A stretch of 64,000 nt of DNA from contig CP114486.1 of assembly GCA_027186245.1 (NCBI GenBank), forward strand, positions 8,818,501-8,882,500. Direction: 5' to 3'. This document shows positions 39,545 to 51,363 of this stretch, in pieces (position 1 is the stretch's first letter; each line of letters starts with the position of its first letter). The translations under genes and the position numbers were made by a program. Below the pieces are notes generated by a model. That model was given only the letters and a program-made list of their open reading frames with translations, had not been told where the DNA came from and ran no database searches. The DNA comes from Coriaria nepalensis (lineage: Eukaryota > Streptophyta > Magnoliopsida > Cucurbitales > Coriariaceae).

Positions 39545-42135
39545 TTCGTCCTCAAAATTTTAGTTGGGTTTGAATGTTTCTTGCCAATATGCTTGCGTCA
39601 TTCAACATTTCCTTTATTTAATACTAGAAGCAACATCCTTCCACTCCCACACTTTTATTCGTATTTTATTGCTATCCTTAAATAGACTATTCATACTATA
39701 TTTCATGTTCACATGTGTACATGGTAACCTTTTTACTATACATCTCTGTAGTTTAAAACAGTTCTGGGTGTTTTTCTTTCATTTCATCTTCCCTTTCCCA
39801 TGTAGCTTTTTCTGTCTTATGGCTTTGCCATAACACCTTCACCAGGGGTATGGTTTTATTCCTAAGCCTCTTTTCCTTACGATCCAAAATCTGTACTGAT
39901 CTTTCTTCATACTTTAGATCTTCTTGGAGTTGCACGGGGTCAATTTCCAATAAATGCGCGGGATCAGGTACATACTTTTTTAGCATGGATACATGGAACA
40001 CCTTATGTACTGAGGACATCTTTGGCGGTAGTGCAAGCATGTAGACAACTTTGCTGATACGTTCTATTATTTCAAAAGGTCCAATATATCTTGGACTTAA
40101 CTTTCCCTTTTGGCAAAACCTCATCAGTCCTTTCATTGGTGCGATCTTTAAAAATATCATATCTCCAACTTTGAATTCTAGAGGTCTACGCCTCTTATCT
40201 GCATAGCTCTTTTGTCGACTAAAAGCAGTTTCCATTCTCTATTTAATTTTCTTGATTGCTTCAGTAGAAGTTTTAATGAAGTTAGGAGTTGCTAAGTTTC
40301 CTTCTCCAGTTTCGTACCAATGAACTGGTGACCTGCACTTCCGTCCGTATAAAGCTTAATACGGTGTCATTCCAATAGTTGCTTGAAAACTATTATTATG
40401 GGAGAATTCTATCAGTGGCATGTATCGATTTCAAGCACCTTTAAAGTCTAGGACGTAGGCTCGTAGCATATCTTCTAAGGTCTGGATGGTTCTTTCCGAT
40501 TGGCCATCTGTCTGTGGGTGAAAAGTCGTGCTAAATTTCAGTCTCGTTCTCATTACTCGCTATACACTTTTCCAAAAGTTTGAGATAAACCTACCATCTC
40601 GATATGAAATTATTGGCAATGGTACTCCATGTAGTCGAACAATTTCACGCACATAAAGCTCTGCTAACTGTTCTAGGGAGGATGTGATGTGTAAGGGTAG
40701 AAAATGTGCTGATTTGGTTAATCTGTCAACGATTACCCAAATTGCATCGTGTCCCTTTGTGGTTTTGGGAAGTCCAACGACAAAATCCATAGTAATTTGT
40801 TCCCACTTTCATTTCAGGATCGCAATTGTTTGTAATTCTTCAGCACGATGTTGATGTTCTGCCTTAATTCGCTGGCATATCAAATATTTCCCCACATATT
40901 GAGCTACATCCTTCTTCATTCCGGTCCACTAGAAGTGCTCTTTTAGGCCATTCTACATCTTGGTTGCCCCTGGGTGCACTGAATACGGAGTTTCATGTGC
41001 TTATGAAAGAATCTAGCGTCTTAAGGATCCCATCTATAGATATCTTAAAGTCAGACTGCTCATCTTTTCCCATTTCTTGTTTGATTTTCTTTATCCCTTC
41101 ATCAAACTCTTGTGCACCTTTGATATCCTCAAGTATGCTTGGTTGGAGGGTTAAGGTTGATAATCATCCTGTCACCAACTCAATTTTTGCATTATACACT
41201 TCTTTTTGTAATGACGTTGGTAAGACTTGTAGGGCAGCAAGGCTGGTTAGGATTTTCGGCTTAAAGCGTTAGCCACTTTATTTGCCTTCCCCGGGTGATA
41301 CCGTATTTCACAATCATAATCTTTGACTAATTCTAGCCACCGTCTTTGTCTCATGTTCAATTCTTTCTATGTGAAGAAATACTTTAGACTCTTATGATCG
41401 GTATAAATTTCACACCACACTCCATAGAGGTAGTGTCTCCAAACTTTTAGGGCAAATACCACCGCAGGTAGTTCCAAGTCATGAGTTGGGTAGTTCTTTT
41501 CGTAATCCTTAAGCTGTCGTGAGGCATATGCGATTACTTTCCCATTTTGCATCAATACGGTTCCTAACCCCAATTTAGATGCGTCACTGTATATTACGAA
41601 CCGATTCTCACCTTCTAGGATGGTAAGAATAGCTGCATTCCTTAATTTTTCCTTTAACTCTTGAAAGCTTTTCTCAGTTGCTACGGTCCATTCAAACTTC
41701 TAATTCTTTCGAGTAAGCCTAATGAGTGGTGTGGCGATTCTAGAAAACACTTCTACAAATAGCCTATAATATCTGGCTAATCCTAGAAAACTTCGTACTT
41801 CGGAAGCATTCTTAGGTTTGGGCCACTTGCTTACTGCTTCAGTTTTAGATGGGTCCACGGAAATACCATCCTTAGATATGACATGTCCAAGAAGAACAAC
41901 TTGATCTAACCAAAATTCGCACTTCTTAAATTTTGTGTAGAGTTGATGATTCTTCAAGATTTGCAAAATCACTTTTAGATGCTTCACATGCTCCTTCTCA
42001 AATTTTGAGTATATCGGAATATCATCTATAAAAACAACAAATTTATCTAGATGTCTTTAAATACCCGATTCATTAAATTCATGAAAGCGGCTGAGGCATT
42101 GGTCAAACCAAACGGCATATTCAATTGACCTTGTA
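39545..42135 (-). mobile_element. 5'-truncated Ty3/gypsy polyprotein (pol)
   Basis: The domain order on the minus strand is that of Ty3/gypsy. First come the reverse transcriptase tail ([31 protein letters not shown] and [20 protein letters not shown], 42135-41700) and RNase H ([32 protein letters not shown], 41573-41367). The integrase core follows ([20 protein letters not shown], 40790-40560), then the integrase C-terminus (FKVGDMIFLKIAPMKGLMRF, LSPRYIGPFEIIERI) with a chromodomain-like end (VKVLWQSHKTEKATWE, 40235-39753). Several stops and frame shifts interrupt it. Gag, protease and the first half of the reverse transcriptase are missing at the 42135 end. By domain style and polypurine tract it is a Tekay/Del-like chromovirus. 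It is an inactive relic. Confidence 0.9.
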
Positions 42136-42640
42136 AAACTTAACTTTATTATCTAAAATAAAAGCCAAAGAATACAAAAGTAGAATTTTCTTCCAATATT
42201 TTTTTAATTTTGCAATCATTTTTATCTATAACAGGTTTAAATACAACATAATTCTTATAGTTATTAAATAAGATAGTCATTTCAATGAGTGAATGCAAGC
42301 TAAAGAGGGTGTTAGGCTAATAAACATAGAAAGAAGAATATAAAATCATAAAAGATTTTAAAAAAAAATATTGAAACTTTTTACCAATATCCCAATTAGA
42401 ATCAACCAACGCAATATAAGGACGACAAGAATTTAAAAACTCTTATTTTTTTCATTATATCTAATGCAACTTTCCTGTTAGTTCACATAGGACCAGGCAA
42501 CGGGAACTATAATTTAAAAATATTGGGATCCCATGCACAACAAATTCATTCGTTAGCCAAATAAAGTGTTATACTAAATGGTACAATATAATGATTAAAA
42601 TAGGAAACAATTATAAAAATAAAAGAATAATATTATATAT
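42136..42640. other. AT-rich intergenic DNA
   Basis: No coding sequence is supported. Similarity to the gypsy polyprotein stops abruptly near 42135, so this is either the target DNA or a later replacement of the element's 5' half. Confidence 0.45.
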
Positions 42641-42649
42641 TATTCTCTT

Positions 42650-42760
42650 TTTATTTTTTGGCAAGGCAAATAACGCTTGTGGATTTCGAACTCAAAACTT
42701 TGAGATCGGTCTTAGGTTTTTTACCACTAGATCAACCCTTTGGGTTCCGCTAGCATTCTA
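42650..42760 (-). mobile_element. tRNA-derived SINE
   Basis: On the minus strand there is an RNA polymerase III A box (TGATCTAGTGGTAAAA) and, about 35 bases later, a B box (GAGTTCGAAATCC). An A-rich 3' end follows (AAAAAATAAAAAGAG, seen as a T-rich start on the plus strand). The layout is that of plant SINEs. Its head matches that of the SINE at 43714. The target-site duplication was not resolved. Confidence 0.68.
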
Positions 42761-43699
42761 GAGGACCAATTCTGATTTTTATCAAACGTTGGGATGAGTC
42801 TATCATTTAACTCTTCTTCGTCACTTGTCTCCTAGAAGTCAGAAGATTGCGATTGCGAAATTTAACAGTAATACTTTTATATGAGCAATTTGAGTACACA
42901 GTGTAGAATCCAATTGTGAGTTCTTTCTTTTTTTTCTTTAATTTACCTAAAGGATACTTCGTTTTACTTCTTTGTTGTATTTACCTAAAGGATCATGCTT
43001 AATGTCATTCCCCCAATATTGTGTCTTTTTGTTTTCTTTTCTTTTTCACCTCATACATGTAAGAATTTATAAAATGTTGAGAGAATGAGAGGAAATAAAA
43101 CAAACTGAGCAGATTTATGTAAATTGCTTACTTGTCAACTGCGATTGTAAGTGCTTGTATTAATAGATAAAGAGTTAATGATTACAGGAGTTGTAAAGGA
43201 ATTGAAAATTTAACTTAAAGCATGATTAAACTAAGTTGCTAATATAATAGAAATAATGGACTAATCCATTTGAAGTTGAGTGAAACATAAAAGCAAGCAT
43301 ACTTTAGAGTCCATTTGGAGTGTTTAAGAGAATATGTTTATAAGTGATAACTAATTTATAAATAAAAATATGCTTAAAAAGTATTTATAAGTAAAATTTA
43401 AATATAGTTCTTAAAGGGCTTCTACACATCCCAGTGGTATATTTGGACTTGCTTGGGTGGTTCGAAGATGCCAAAAATTCAAATTTGGAACTTCCCTTGA
43501 CAGTGAAGTAAACGAGCCTCGATTTTGAACTGAGAGCAGCTTGATTGAATTATAACTCATTCTCTAGTGATCCCATTTGCCTCAAATCAATTACAGCAGT
43601 TTGTTTTGATAATCAAGTTCTAACTAATGGTATTGGAGTCGATGCATAAGGGCTTGGGAGTCAAAAGTCAAAATTGAGTTGTGAGTTGGTTGAAAGAGT
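42761..43699. other. Intergenic DNA between two SINEs
   Basis: No gene is supported. A short stretch at about 43425-43500 (CCCAGTGGTATA ... AATTCAAATTTGG) is faintly similar to a tRNA-like SINE head, but the boxes are poor. Confidence 0.45.
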
Positions 43700-43832
43700 A
43701 ACTTAGCAAATAGAAATCTCAAGAGGTTGTCCAGCGGTAAGAACTTAAGGCAAGGTCTTGTGTTTGAAATCCGGAAACCGCATCTTGGGCCCTTAAATTC
43801 AAACAAAAAAAAACAAAAAAACTTACCAAATA
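43700..43832 (+). mobile_element. tRNA-derived SINE with target-site duplication
   Basis: A pol III A box (TTGTCCAGCGGTAAG, near 43735) and B box (GTTTGAAATCC, near 43762) precede a short body and an A-rich tail with C interruptions (43799-43820). The insertion is bracketed by a 14-base direct repeat, AACTTAGCAAATAG at 43700-43713 and AACTTACCAAATAG at 43819-43832, with one mismatch. This is the expected target-site duplication and indicates a fairly recent insertion. The element itself is about 105 bases. Confidence 0.85.
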
Positions 43833-43954
43833 GTTGGATTTCTAACAATACACATCATTTTGCGACTCCACAATCGTGTTCTCATCTTATTCATACTCAG
43901 GTTTTCAATCTTATTCATGTGTTCAATGTTTTCCATGGAGTTCAAAACTGAATG

Positions 43955-43985
<31 letters not shown>

Positions 43986-44299
43986 GGATTTCTTTTTCTT
44001 GATTTATTATTTCATGGATTTAGAAGAGATGTTGCCAATCAGTTTCAATTAAGTAAATGTGTAATATGAGTGAGTTTTGGTACTCCTATCAACAACAATA
44101 ACCGCATACTGTTTAGTTTTTATTTATGCGTATAAGCAAATACATATAAACACCATTGCTATATATCTTTCAACTTATTATCATATAATTAACCACCCAC
44201 TAATAAGGTAAGAACATATGCATGCATTACATATAGAGAGTATATAGGAAGTACGCTGGGATCGATATATATTGGTTTCAAGTGGGTTTGTAATTGGCT
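43833..44299. other. Downstream region of the phloem protein gene
   Basis: Contains a TA microsatellite at about 43961-43986 and AT-rich DNA. The right part should be the 3' untranslated region of the minus-strand PP2 gene ending at 44300. Confidence 0.5.
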
Positions 44300-45031
44300 T
44301 CAGGGGTTTTTCACAAATACATGGTGGATGACCAAACCAGTCTTCCAGCTCCCAGTCCAGCCTTCGAACATACTGAAGCAAATATTCTCGGTTTTGCCTT
44401 CTTCTACTTTAACCGCGATTTCTAAAGTTGGAAGGTTCTTCTCTTTTCGGCCGAATATCTCTGTAAAAGGGAACCATCTGCGATGTGTCTGATTTCCTGC
44501 CTTTGCGCTTAATAAAACTTCCCACTCATCCCAACCAGCAGAATTTAAGTCCATTGATACATTGAACACAATTTCGTATTTTCCAGATTCTGTTACTGGG
44601 ATTTTTCCAGACACATCTAACCAACTAACTCGGACCAACTCTGCTACATCACTCTTATCCTTCCTATGTATATACACATGAAAACAATGTCAATTAGGAA
44701 AGATTTATTGTGCATACATATAACATCTAGTAAATTGGAAAGTGATCAAGAAGAAAGAGATGCTTACTTCTCCTTTGATATTTTCCAACGGCGGTCATCA
44801 TTTCCATAATCGATGTTAAGACCTCTTGGATATATCTTCGTACCGTCGTCCTGCATAAGGCAGGCGTGATGTTATTTTGTTCCATGTAATTAGCTAGGTT
44901 TCAAAACAACTAATAGCTAGGGCGTTTAATGTAAACTTGTTGCTTATAGCATGAATTACGTAAGACTCATTTACCAGGTTCATAAGGGCACCTGGTTCTG
45001 CAAGATGATGAATTCCTATGCGTCGATGCAT
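44300..45031 (-). CDS. Phloem protein 2-like (PP2-A) lectin
   Basis: Three exons on the minus strand, 45031-44975, 44850-44768 and 44663-44300, join in frame to 167 residues. Nearly the whole protein is one PP2 domain. Visible blocks are YPRGLNIDYGNDDRRW (family: A..L.I.W....YW.W), VAELVRVSWLDVSGKI, GKYEIVFNVSM, an ENICFSMFEGWTGSWKTGL stretch and VIHHVFVKNP. PP2 proteins are chitin-binding type lectins of phloem sap and of other cells, several induced by insects or pathogens; the sugar bound here is unknown. The start is inferred: the first exon is short (MHRRIGIHHLAEPGALMNL) and unlike a typical PP2 start, so the N-terminus is the weakest part. The gene is head to head with the ACD6-like gene. 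Confidence 0.85.
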
Positions 45032-46213
45032 GTAGAATGGAAGAAATTTGGAGTCTTTCTCTAGTTTTGTATTAAGAAATTTTTCTTATTTGCGAGGTTA
45101 TGATTAATGATGCTCTTCCAACCTTACACTTGTCTATTTATGAAAGAGAGGAAGAACGTAGGTGACGTCAAATGGAGAAGTGAAGCTTCTAGCTACTCTC
45201 ACAAGGAAAGAAAACGAGTTCAGAGCGACAGTTGGAATAAAGTTAAAAAAAAAAAAAAGAGCAGATATGTGCAATGAGGAGGTGATACATGTACATTGTC
45301 CATATTGCTAATTACATATTTCGAAAGTAAAAGTAGCCATTCATGCAGAAAAGAGCGTATAACCGCTTAACACTCTATACTATATTTTTAGCCTTCCACA
45401 ATCTTCACCTGAAATTATTATGCTTTAGTCTTTTACTCATCTAAAGTATCAAAATTTATGTTTTACTTTTTTTAATTTGAAGAAAATTGGATTAAATTCT
45501 TAAAACTTAGCATAAATAATAATAAATCTCTAAAATTTATAATAAATACTAATTTTTTTATTTAAATTATAACATGATTCTATTAAAGTATTAAAATATA
45601 GAGAAAATATTAAGAAAATTAAATATTTTCATACTAATAGTGAAGATTGACGGAAATGATGGCGGAGGAAGGTAGTGATAACGGCAGTGAAGTATAGTGG
45701 TGGTAGCTGCGGTGGAATACATGTGATATGCACGTAACAACTCAATTTATATTTAAGTGAATTATATTTTATTATAATTTAAATTTAAAATTAAATATAT
45801 TATTATTTTTAAATATTTAAAATGTTTATTATAATTTATAGTATTTAATATTAATTTAGTTATATGTTTCCTTCTCAAAAAAATTTCGATCCCTTAGAGC
45901 CATTTGAGTTTGGAGTAAGACACCTGGCCTGGCCTGCACGCGTTACATGCTCCCATGTGATGACGTACCATATATTCAGTCTTATAACCTTTTCACTACT
46001 CGAAGCACGTAATCTTGCAACTTTTACACTCTTTAACTTATTTGTATATTGCTTACATTACAAGAAGAATTCGAATTCTTCTCTTTTAGATTTATCATTT
46101 ATTTAAGCCAAGTATATGTCACATATTCCTTTTTCTACTCCCTATTATATATATAGAGGGAGCTCGAGCCCTACCATTTCATAAGTAGCAGCTTGGAGTA
46201 AATCAAATTAGAG
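45032..46213. promoter_or_regulatory. Bidirectional intergenic promoter region (PP2 / ACD6-like)
   Basis: About 1.2 kb separates two divergent start codons. On the minus strand CATAAATAGA at about 45132-45142 is a candidate TATA box for PP2, roughly 100 bases from its ATG. On the plus strand TTATATATATAG at about 46145-46156 is a candidate for the ACD6-like gene, about 60 bases from its ATG. The middle is AT-rich. A CACGCGT/ACGTAC patch lies near 45937-45968. No other gene is seen. Confidence 0.5.
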
Positions 46214-49200
46214 ATGTCTTTGTTAATTGCAAGTTCACCCAGTGAGACATTGAAGAGTGCGTACGAGAAGTGGAATTTGCTGGAACGTTGTAAGGCGGAT
46301 TTTGCCAATATTTATTTGCCGCTGAGGTGCAGTGGAGATTCTGGATTACATCAAGCAGTGTATGCTAAGAAGAAAGGCCTTGTTAAAGATTTGATTGCTC
46401 TAATTGTCAAAAATGATTTACCGTCACTTCATTATTACTTGTCACTGCCCAATCACGAAGGCGACACTCCTCTTCACGTCGCTGCATCGGTCGGGAATTG
46501 TGAAGCAGCCACTTGCTTTGTTGAGAAACTTAAAATTGGAAATATGGGAATTATCCTACTCGGCAGGAAAAATAAGGTGGGAGAAACTCCAATCTACAGG
46601 GCTGCTAGGACTGGTCAAGCTGAGGTACTCCAATATTTCGTGAGTGTTGTGCTTAAATACATACCTCAACCATTTTCAGATTCTGGACCCCAGCTACCTG
46701 GTAAGTATGATCATTTCAAGTATATGTATATAAAACTTTAATGGATGCACGGTTCACGATATTGGTAGCTCCCAATCAGGTTATCTTCAGGCGACAGAAG
46801 ACATTCATAAGTTGAGAGGAGAAGCTGAAGCCAACTTTGGTGTGTTTGTTACTCTTTCTTTCTCTCTCATATATAGCTATTTAATTATTATTAATATTAG
46901 CACATAGTTTGATTAGGGCATGAACATCAATAAATGGTGTAGTTGGTATTATTAATCCATATTCTCTCTCCCACTTTAGATAATGATTCTCCACACTGGT
47001 GGAACAATGACGACAAACCGATACTTCATGCTACACTCGAGGGCCTTCATTTCGGTATCCCTCTGGCCTCTACTAATTACTTTGTCCATTAACTCATAAT
47101 AATAAAGGGCTTCTAAACTCCGTCCCGTTTGACCCCCTCCCTGACTCTATTGATTTTTAAGACTGAATATGAGCGCGGCATCTCTCTCTCCTCTCTCTTT
47201 TTTGGTGGATATATACAGAGACAGCTCTGAGCCTCATTCGTTTCAAACCGGTGCTTGCGAACATGAGGGACGCCAAAGGAAGGACAGCCCTAAGCATACT
47301 TGCTAGATTGCATCATGCTTTCAAGAGCGGATCCGAAATCGGAATAGCCAAGCGTTTTCTCTATTATAGTACGTCCATGCATGCATGACTCATGATAATA
47401 TTTCTTTACACTTGATTGGTGAAATAGTCATTCTCTCCATACAAAGTATTTTATTGCAAATAAATAAGATATTTAAGAATCGTCCATATATACGTAAATT
47501 CATAATAATTGATACCAACACAGCATTATAACGTTGGAGAAAGCTCCCCTCAGATTGAGTTTTAATTGGAAAGTTCCCAATCGGTTTAAATTTTACAATT
47601 CGAGAACCCACATACATTGAGGGTTTTACATCGACTGTGAGCTCCTTGGTTGAAACCCAACTTTATTTCTAATAAGTTCTACGGTCCCTTCTGCCTTTTC
47701 CTTTTTTCTTTATCAGTGCTTCCGGGGTCAAAATTTCATAAGATCACAAGGCTGGGCCCTGATCCGAAGCAAGATGTTCCTGCCGTAGGTTTGAATAGAG
47801 TCGATGAAGGTAGTTTGAAGGCGAGGAATGCTGACGTGGAGCGTGGCAATATCAGGACTAATAACAACAACAACAACATGAAGTATTTCTGTGAAAAACT
47901 TGGTCAAGGTACCTGTAAATATATATACTTTCTGACACCACTATTGATATATATATATATATATATATCCAATTATATACTTATTGAAAAGATCATTCGT
48001 ATTTTACAGCCTACAAGTGGCTGCGCAAACGTCTCAATCAAGGTACGTTCATCATTAAAGGACTTAAAAAAAACAAAGTACTTTCTTTGTCTCTCTCAAT
48101 CACGTACATATGTCTAAGTATCTTCCAAACTTTTTTGTTTTTGTTTTGTTTTTTTGGCCAAATAGCATCTTCCGAATTTAGCTGTTTATAATTAATTAAA
48201 AAGGATCTTATTGATTAATTATTAATTCCAATCTTTTAAAATGGTGTGCAGATTTATAGACAATTTCAAAATGTCACATTCGGTTACTAAAAATTAATAT
48301 TAATTATATATATATTTTTAAAAATTTTAAATAAAATTTGTAAAAATCTACTTCACACTTAGTTAGCTAAATTTAATTTTAGGATTCAACTTGTTATTAT
48401 AAAATTTTAAATTTGAAAAATCATTGTGATTAAATCTATTGTAATATTATTTTAATTTTTAACTTTTCTTTTAACGTTTATCTCCTTCTGTCTTTTAATA
48501 CAAAAATCATAATATTTATTTAGTTTATATAAAAAAAATATAATAGAAAATCACATGTATTTTATCTAGAAAGTAAATAAGTGACATTTAAAAAAAATAT
48601 AATATTTAACTAAAATTAAAAAAAAAATTAAGAATTTGATGACTTTTAAACTACTAGTTTATAATCTGATTTATCAATAGGTTGCCCAATGATAAAAAAG
48701 CTCAACGAAGAGAAGAGAAGGAATGCTTACGCTAAACAAACTGTCGATACTTTGACTAAGGAGGCGAATTCTGTATGGGATGTAATTCAAGGTGAAGACG
48801 GTGAGTCGTCTAATCAAGGTAAGAAAAAACATAGACCAGAAAATACTACGGTAAGAATAAACATTGACCAGAAAAAACATAGGCGAATTATGTGTAAAAA
48901 ATATATCGATGAAGATGATGAAGGCAGTAATTCTGATTCCGAGAGTGAAGAAGATGACCACGGACCAGAACTAGGCGCAAAAGGAGAAAATCATAAATCC
49001 AAACAAAAGATTTACGATGAGTATTCTGGATCGCCATTACTAATGGCAGCTTCCATGGGAATAATAGAGATCGTTGAGGCTATACTGAAGAAAGATCGAT
49101 CCGCAATTGAGACATTAACACCAAAAGGAAGAAACATTTTGCACGTAGCTATTTTACACCGAAAAAAAAATATCTTTGACCTAGTCAAAGGACTAACTGG

Positions 49201-50351
49201 AGGAATCTCCGGAAAGAGGTACCGGGAGCTTTGGTGGAGGATTGATAACGATGGAGAAAGCTACAAAATGATGAACCAGCCGCTTTGCTGGAGGATTGAT
49301 AACGATGGAGAAAGCTACAAAATGATGAACCAGGCGCTTTGGTGGAGGATTGATAACGATGGGAACACTATATTGCATCAAACTGGTTCCATCGACTTTT
49401 ACCGTAAGGGATCACGGCTAGGTCCTGCTCTTGAATTGCAAGATGAGCTGGAGTGGTACGATGTAAGGAAATCTCCCTCCTCTTATATATATAAATATAT
49501 ATATATATATATTACTTATTACTTTTCTTATCTGGGTATGATCTACTACTAGGCCAAGGGCCAATTAAGTGCACAATTTCATTTTTGCTCTTCAACCCGG
49601 TTTTATCAATAGTACATCCAAATGATTGTTTTAGATAGTTTGACTTTTTATATGTTGTGTGTATACTGTTTAAAATTCACATTATCTTATCTTTTTTTTT
49701 TTGGCCAAATAAAATTCACATTATCTAATCAGTTATATACAGGAAGTGGTAAATATGCAGGATAAGAAGAAAGAATTGCCACGTCATTATTTGCACTACC
49801 GTAATAAACGTTCATTATACACTGCTTGGGAGTTCTTCGAAGACACCCATGAGCCTCTTCGCAAGAGAGCGGAAAAATGGCTAAAAGAAACCTCTCAGTC
49901 ATGCTCGGTTGTTGCCGTTCTTGTCGCCACTGTTGTCTTTGCCGCCGCCTACACAATACCTGGAGGGTTAGACGATAGAACAAAAATACCTGTTTTCATG
50001 GACAAACCTATTTTCGTGGTTTTCACTGTGATGGATACTGTGTCCGTTTCCAGCGCGTTAATTTCTGTCGTATTCTTCCTGTCCATCCTCTCATCTTCAT
50101 ATCGGTTCCAAGATTTTCGTAGCAGCCTTCCTCGAAAACTTACATTGGGTTTCATATACTTATTCTTTTCAGTGGCAACCACCATGCTTGCATTTGCCGT
50201 CACGATTATGCTAACTATTCGGTCCAATAAGTGGACCGCCACCTTGGTGTACGTTGGTGCATTTCTACCAGTTTTCATATTTGCAATGATCCAGCTTCCT
50301 TTATTTATGGATCTCCTCGGTACTCTTACGAAACGTCCTAGTTTCTTTTGA
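46214..50351 (+). CDS. ACD6-like ankyrin-repeat membrane protein with PGG domain
   Basis: Eight exons: 46214-46700, 46780-46839, 46980-47054, 47219-47368, 47717-47908, 48010-48042, 48681-49462 and 49743-50351. They join in frame to 795 residues. N-terminal ankyrin repeats include DSGLHQAVYAKKKGLVKDLI, GDTPLHVAASVGNCEAATCF and GETPIYRAARTGQAEVL. A charged, low-complexity middle follows (NNNNNN, then an acidic SDSESEEDD), then more ankyrin repeats (GSPLLMAASMGIIEIVEAIL, GRNILHVAILHRKKNIFDLV). The C-terminal PGG domain has SVVAVLVATVVFAAAYTIPGG (PGG at 666-668) and four membrane segments (about 648-664, 684-706, 719-745, 757-780). Proteins of this type at the plasma membrane or ER regulate salicylate-linked defence and cell death (ACD6) or salt responses (ITN1). 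The exact orthologue is unclear. A 54-bp in-frame tandem repeat (49229-49360) interrupts the last ankyrin region. Confidence 0.92.
49229..49360 (+). repeat. In-frame 54-bp tandem repeat inside the ACD6-like gene
   Basis: Units start at 49229, 49283 and 49337. Each of the first two codes for 18 residues, LWWRIDNDGESYKMMNQP and LCWRIDNDGESYKMMNQA. The third starts LWWRIDNDG and then returns to the ordinary ankyrin continuation NTILHQTG. Near identity of units shows a recent duplication. Confidence 0.95.
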
Positions 50352-50999
50352 AATATCTTCCCACCAATCTCTTTCGTCGAGATCCAAAGGACAAATATTC
50401 TTAATTCAGAGTTCAAATATAAAGCGTTACATTCTCTAGCAAAGAGTGTGTTATGTATTGTTTCTAGTGTATGTTATTATGTACAATAAAGTTTATGCTT
50501 ATGTTATTTATATGTAATAAAGTTTGTGCTTGCTATTTACATTACATTACATCTTTCGTCAAGTTAAAATTTCAGAGAGCTTAATTTTTAAATTTATTCT
50601 AGCTAGTTTGGTTAATTTGGGTCAAAGTAACATTGGAAATCATTTTCAAATTATTTATTTATATTTTTGTTTTCCAAAAGGGTCGATTGTTATTGATAAG
50701 CAATCTAATGGCTCAAATTTAAATTGAATGGATCCTTATGACATGTGCAAATATAAAGTTCAATTAAAGAGATGCGTCTTTAAATACAAAGTTCAATTAA
50801 TTCAGAAAATTCATATCTGGTATGTAGGTTATTTTTCACATGTGCAAGTCCATAATAACAAACGTTTCACTGTATTTTAGCGAAAATTCACCTGATTCTT
50901 TTGCATCGATAGTAGGGATGAACTAAGCATTAAAAAAAGTGACCCAATCGTGCCTTAAGGTCATTTCCTTCTCCTACAAGATATTAATACAAAAATCTT
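50352..50999. other. Downstream region of the ACD6-like gene
   Basis: Contains the presumed 3' untranslated region, with AATAAA-like signals near 50485 and 50516 (ACAATAAAGT and GTAATAAAGT). Nothing else is supported before the copia remnant. Confidence 0.5.
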
Positions 51000-51363
51000 A
51001 AAGTTCAACTTTCGGGTTGTTTAAGACGACTTCATTAACATCTTTGAGGGACATGTAAATAGATTTTAATAAATTGAAGTGTTTTAATGGTGAGGACTTC
51101 TACCATTGGCAATAGAAAATATTTTTCCTATTGATCAATACTCCAAGGCGACCGATGGAGAAAGTGACACACTGACCATAATTTGTGAAAGAAAAAAATG
51201 CCACCAAGACGACGATATATGCAAATGCCACATCTTGAATATAATCTCTAAATCTTTGTTCAATGCGTATCACAACACGCCAATGACAAACAAACTATGG
51301 CCCAATCTTCAAACAAGGTATATGAAAAAGGATACAACAAGTAAGAGATTTATCATGACCTAA
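51000..51363 (+). pseudogene. Ty1/copia gag remnant
   Basis: The plus strand reads LKCFNGEDFYHWQ just before 51110 and then ERKKCHQDDDICKCHILNII and TPMTNKLWPNLQTRYMKKDT. The pattern FxGxxFxxW, CxxHILN.L and ...LW..L...Y is that of the copia Gag (UBN2-type) domain. The first part is frame-shifted relative to the second. No protease, integrase or polymerase follows, so it is a fragment. Confidence 0.72.

Noticed and set aside
43425..43500. Possible third SINE
   Set aside because: The A- and B-box matches are poor and no poly(A) tail or target duplication is visible.
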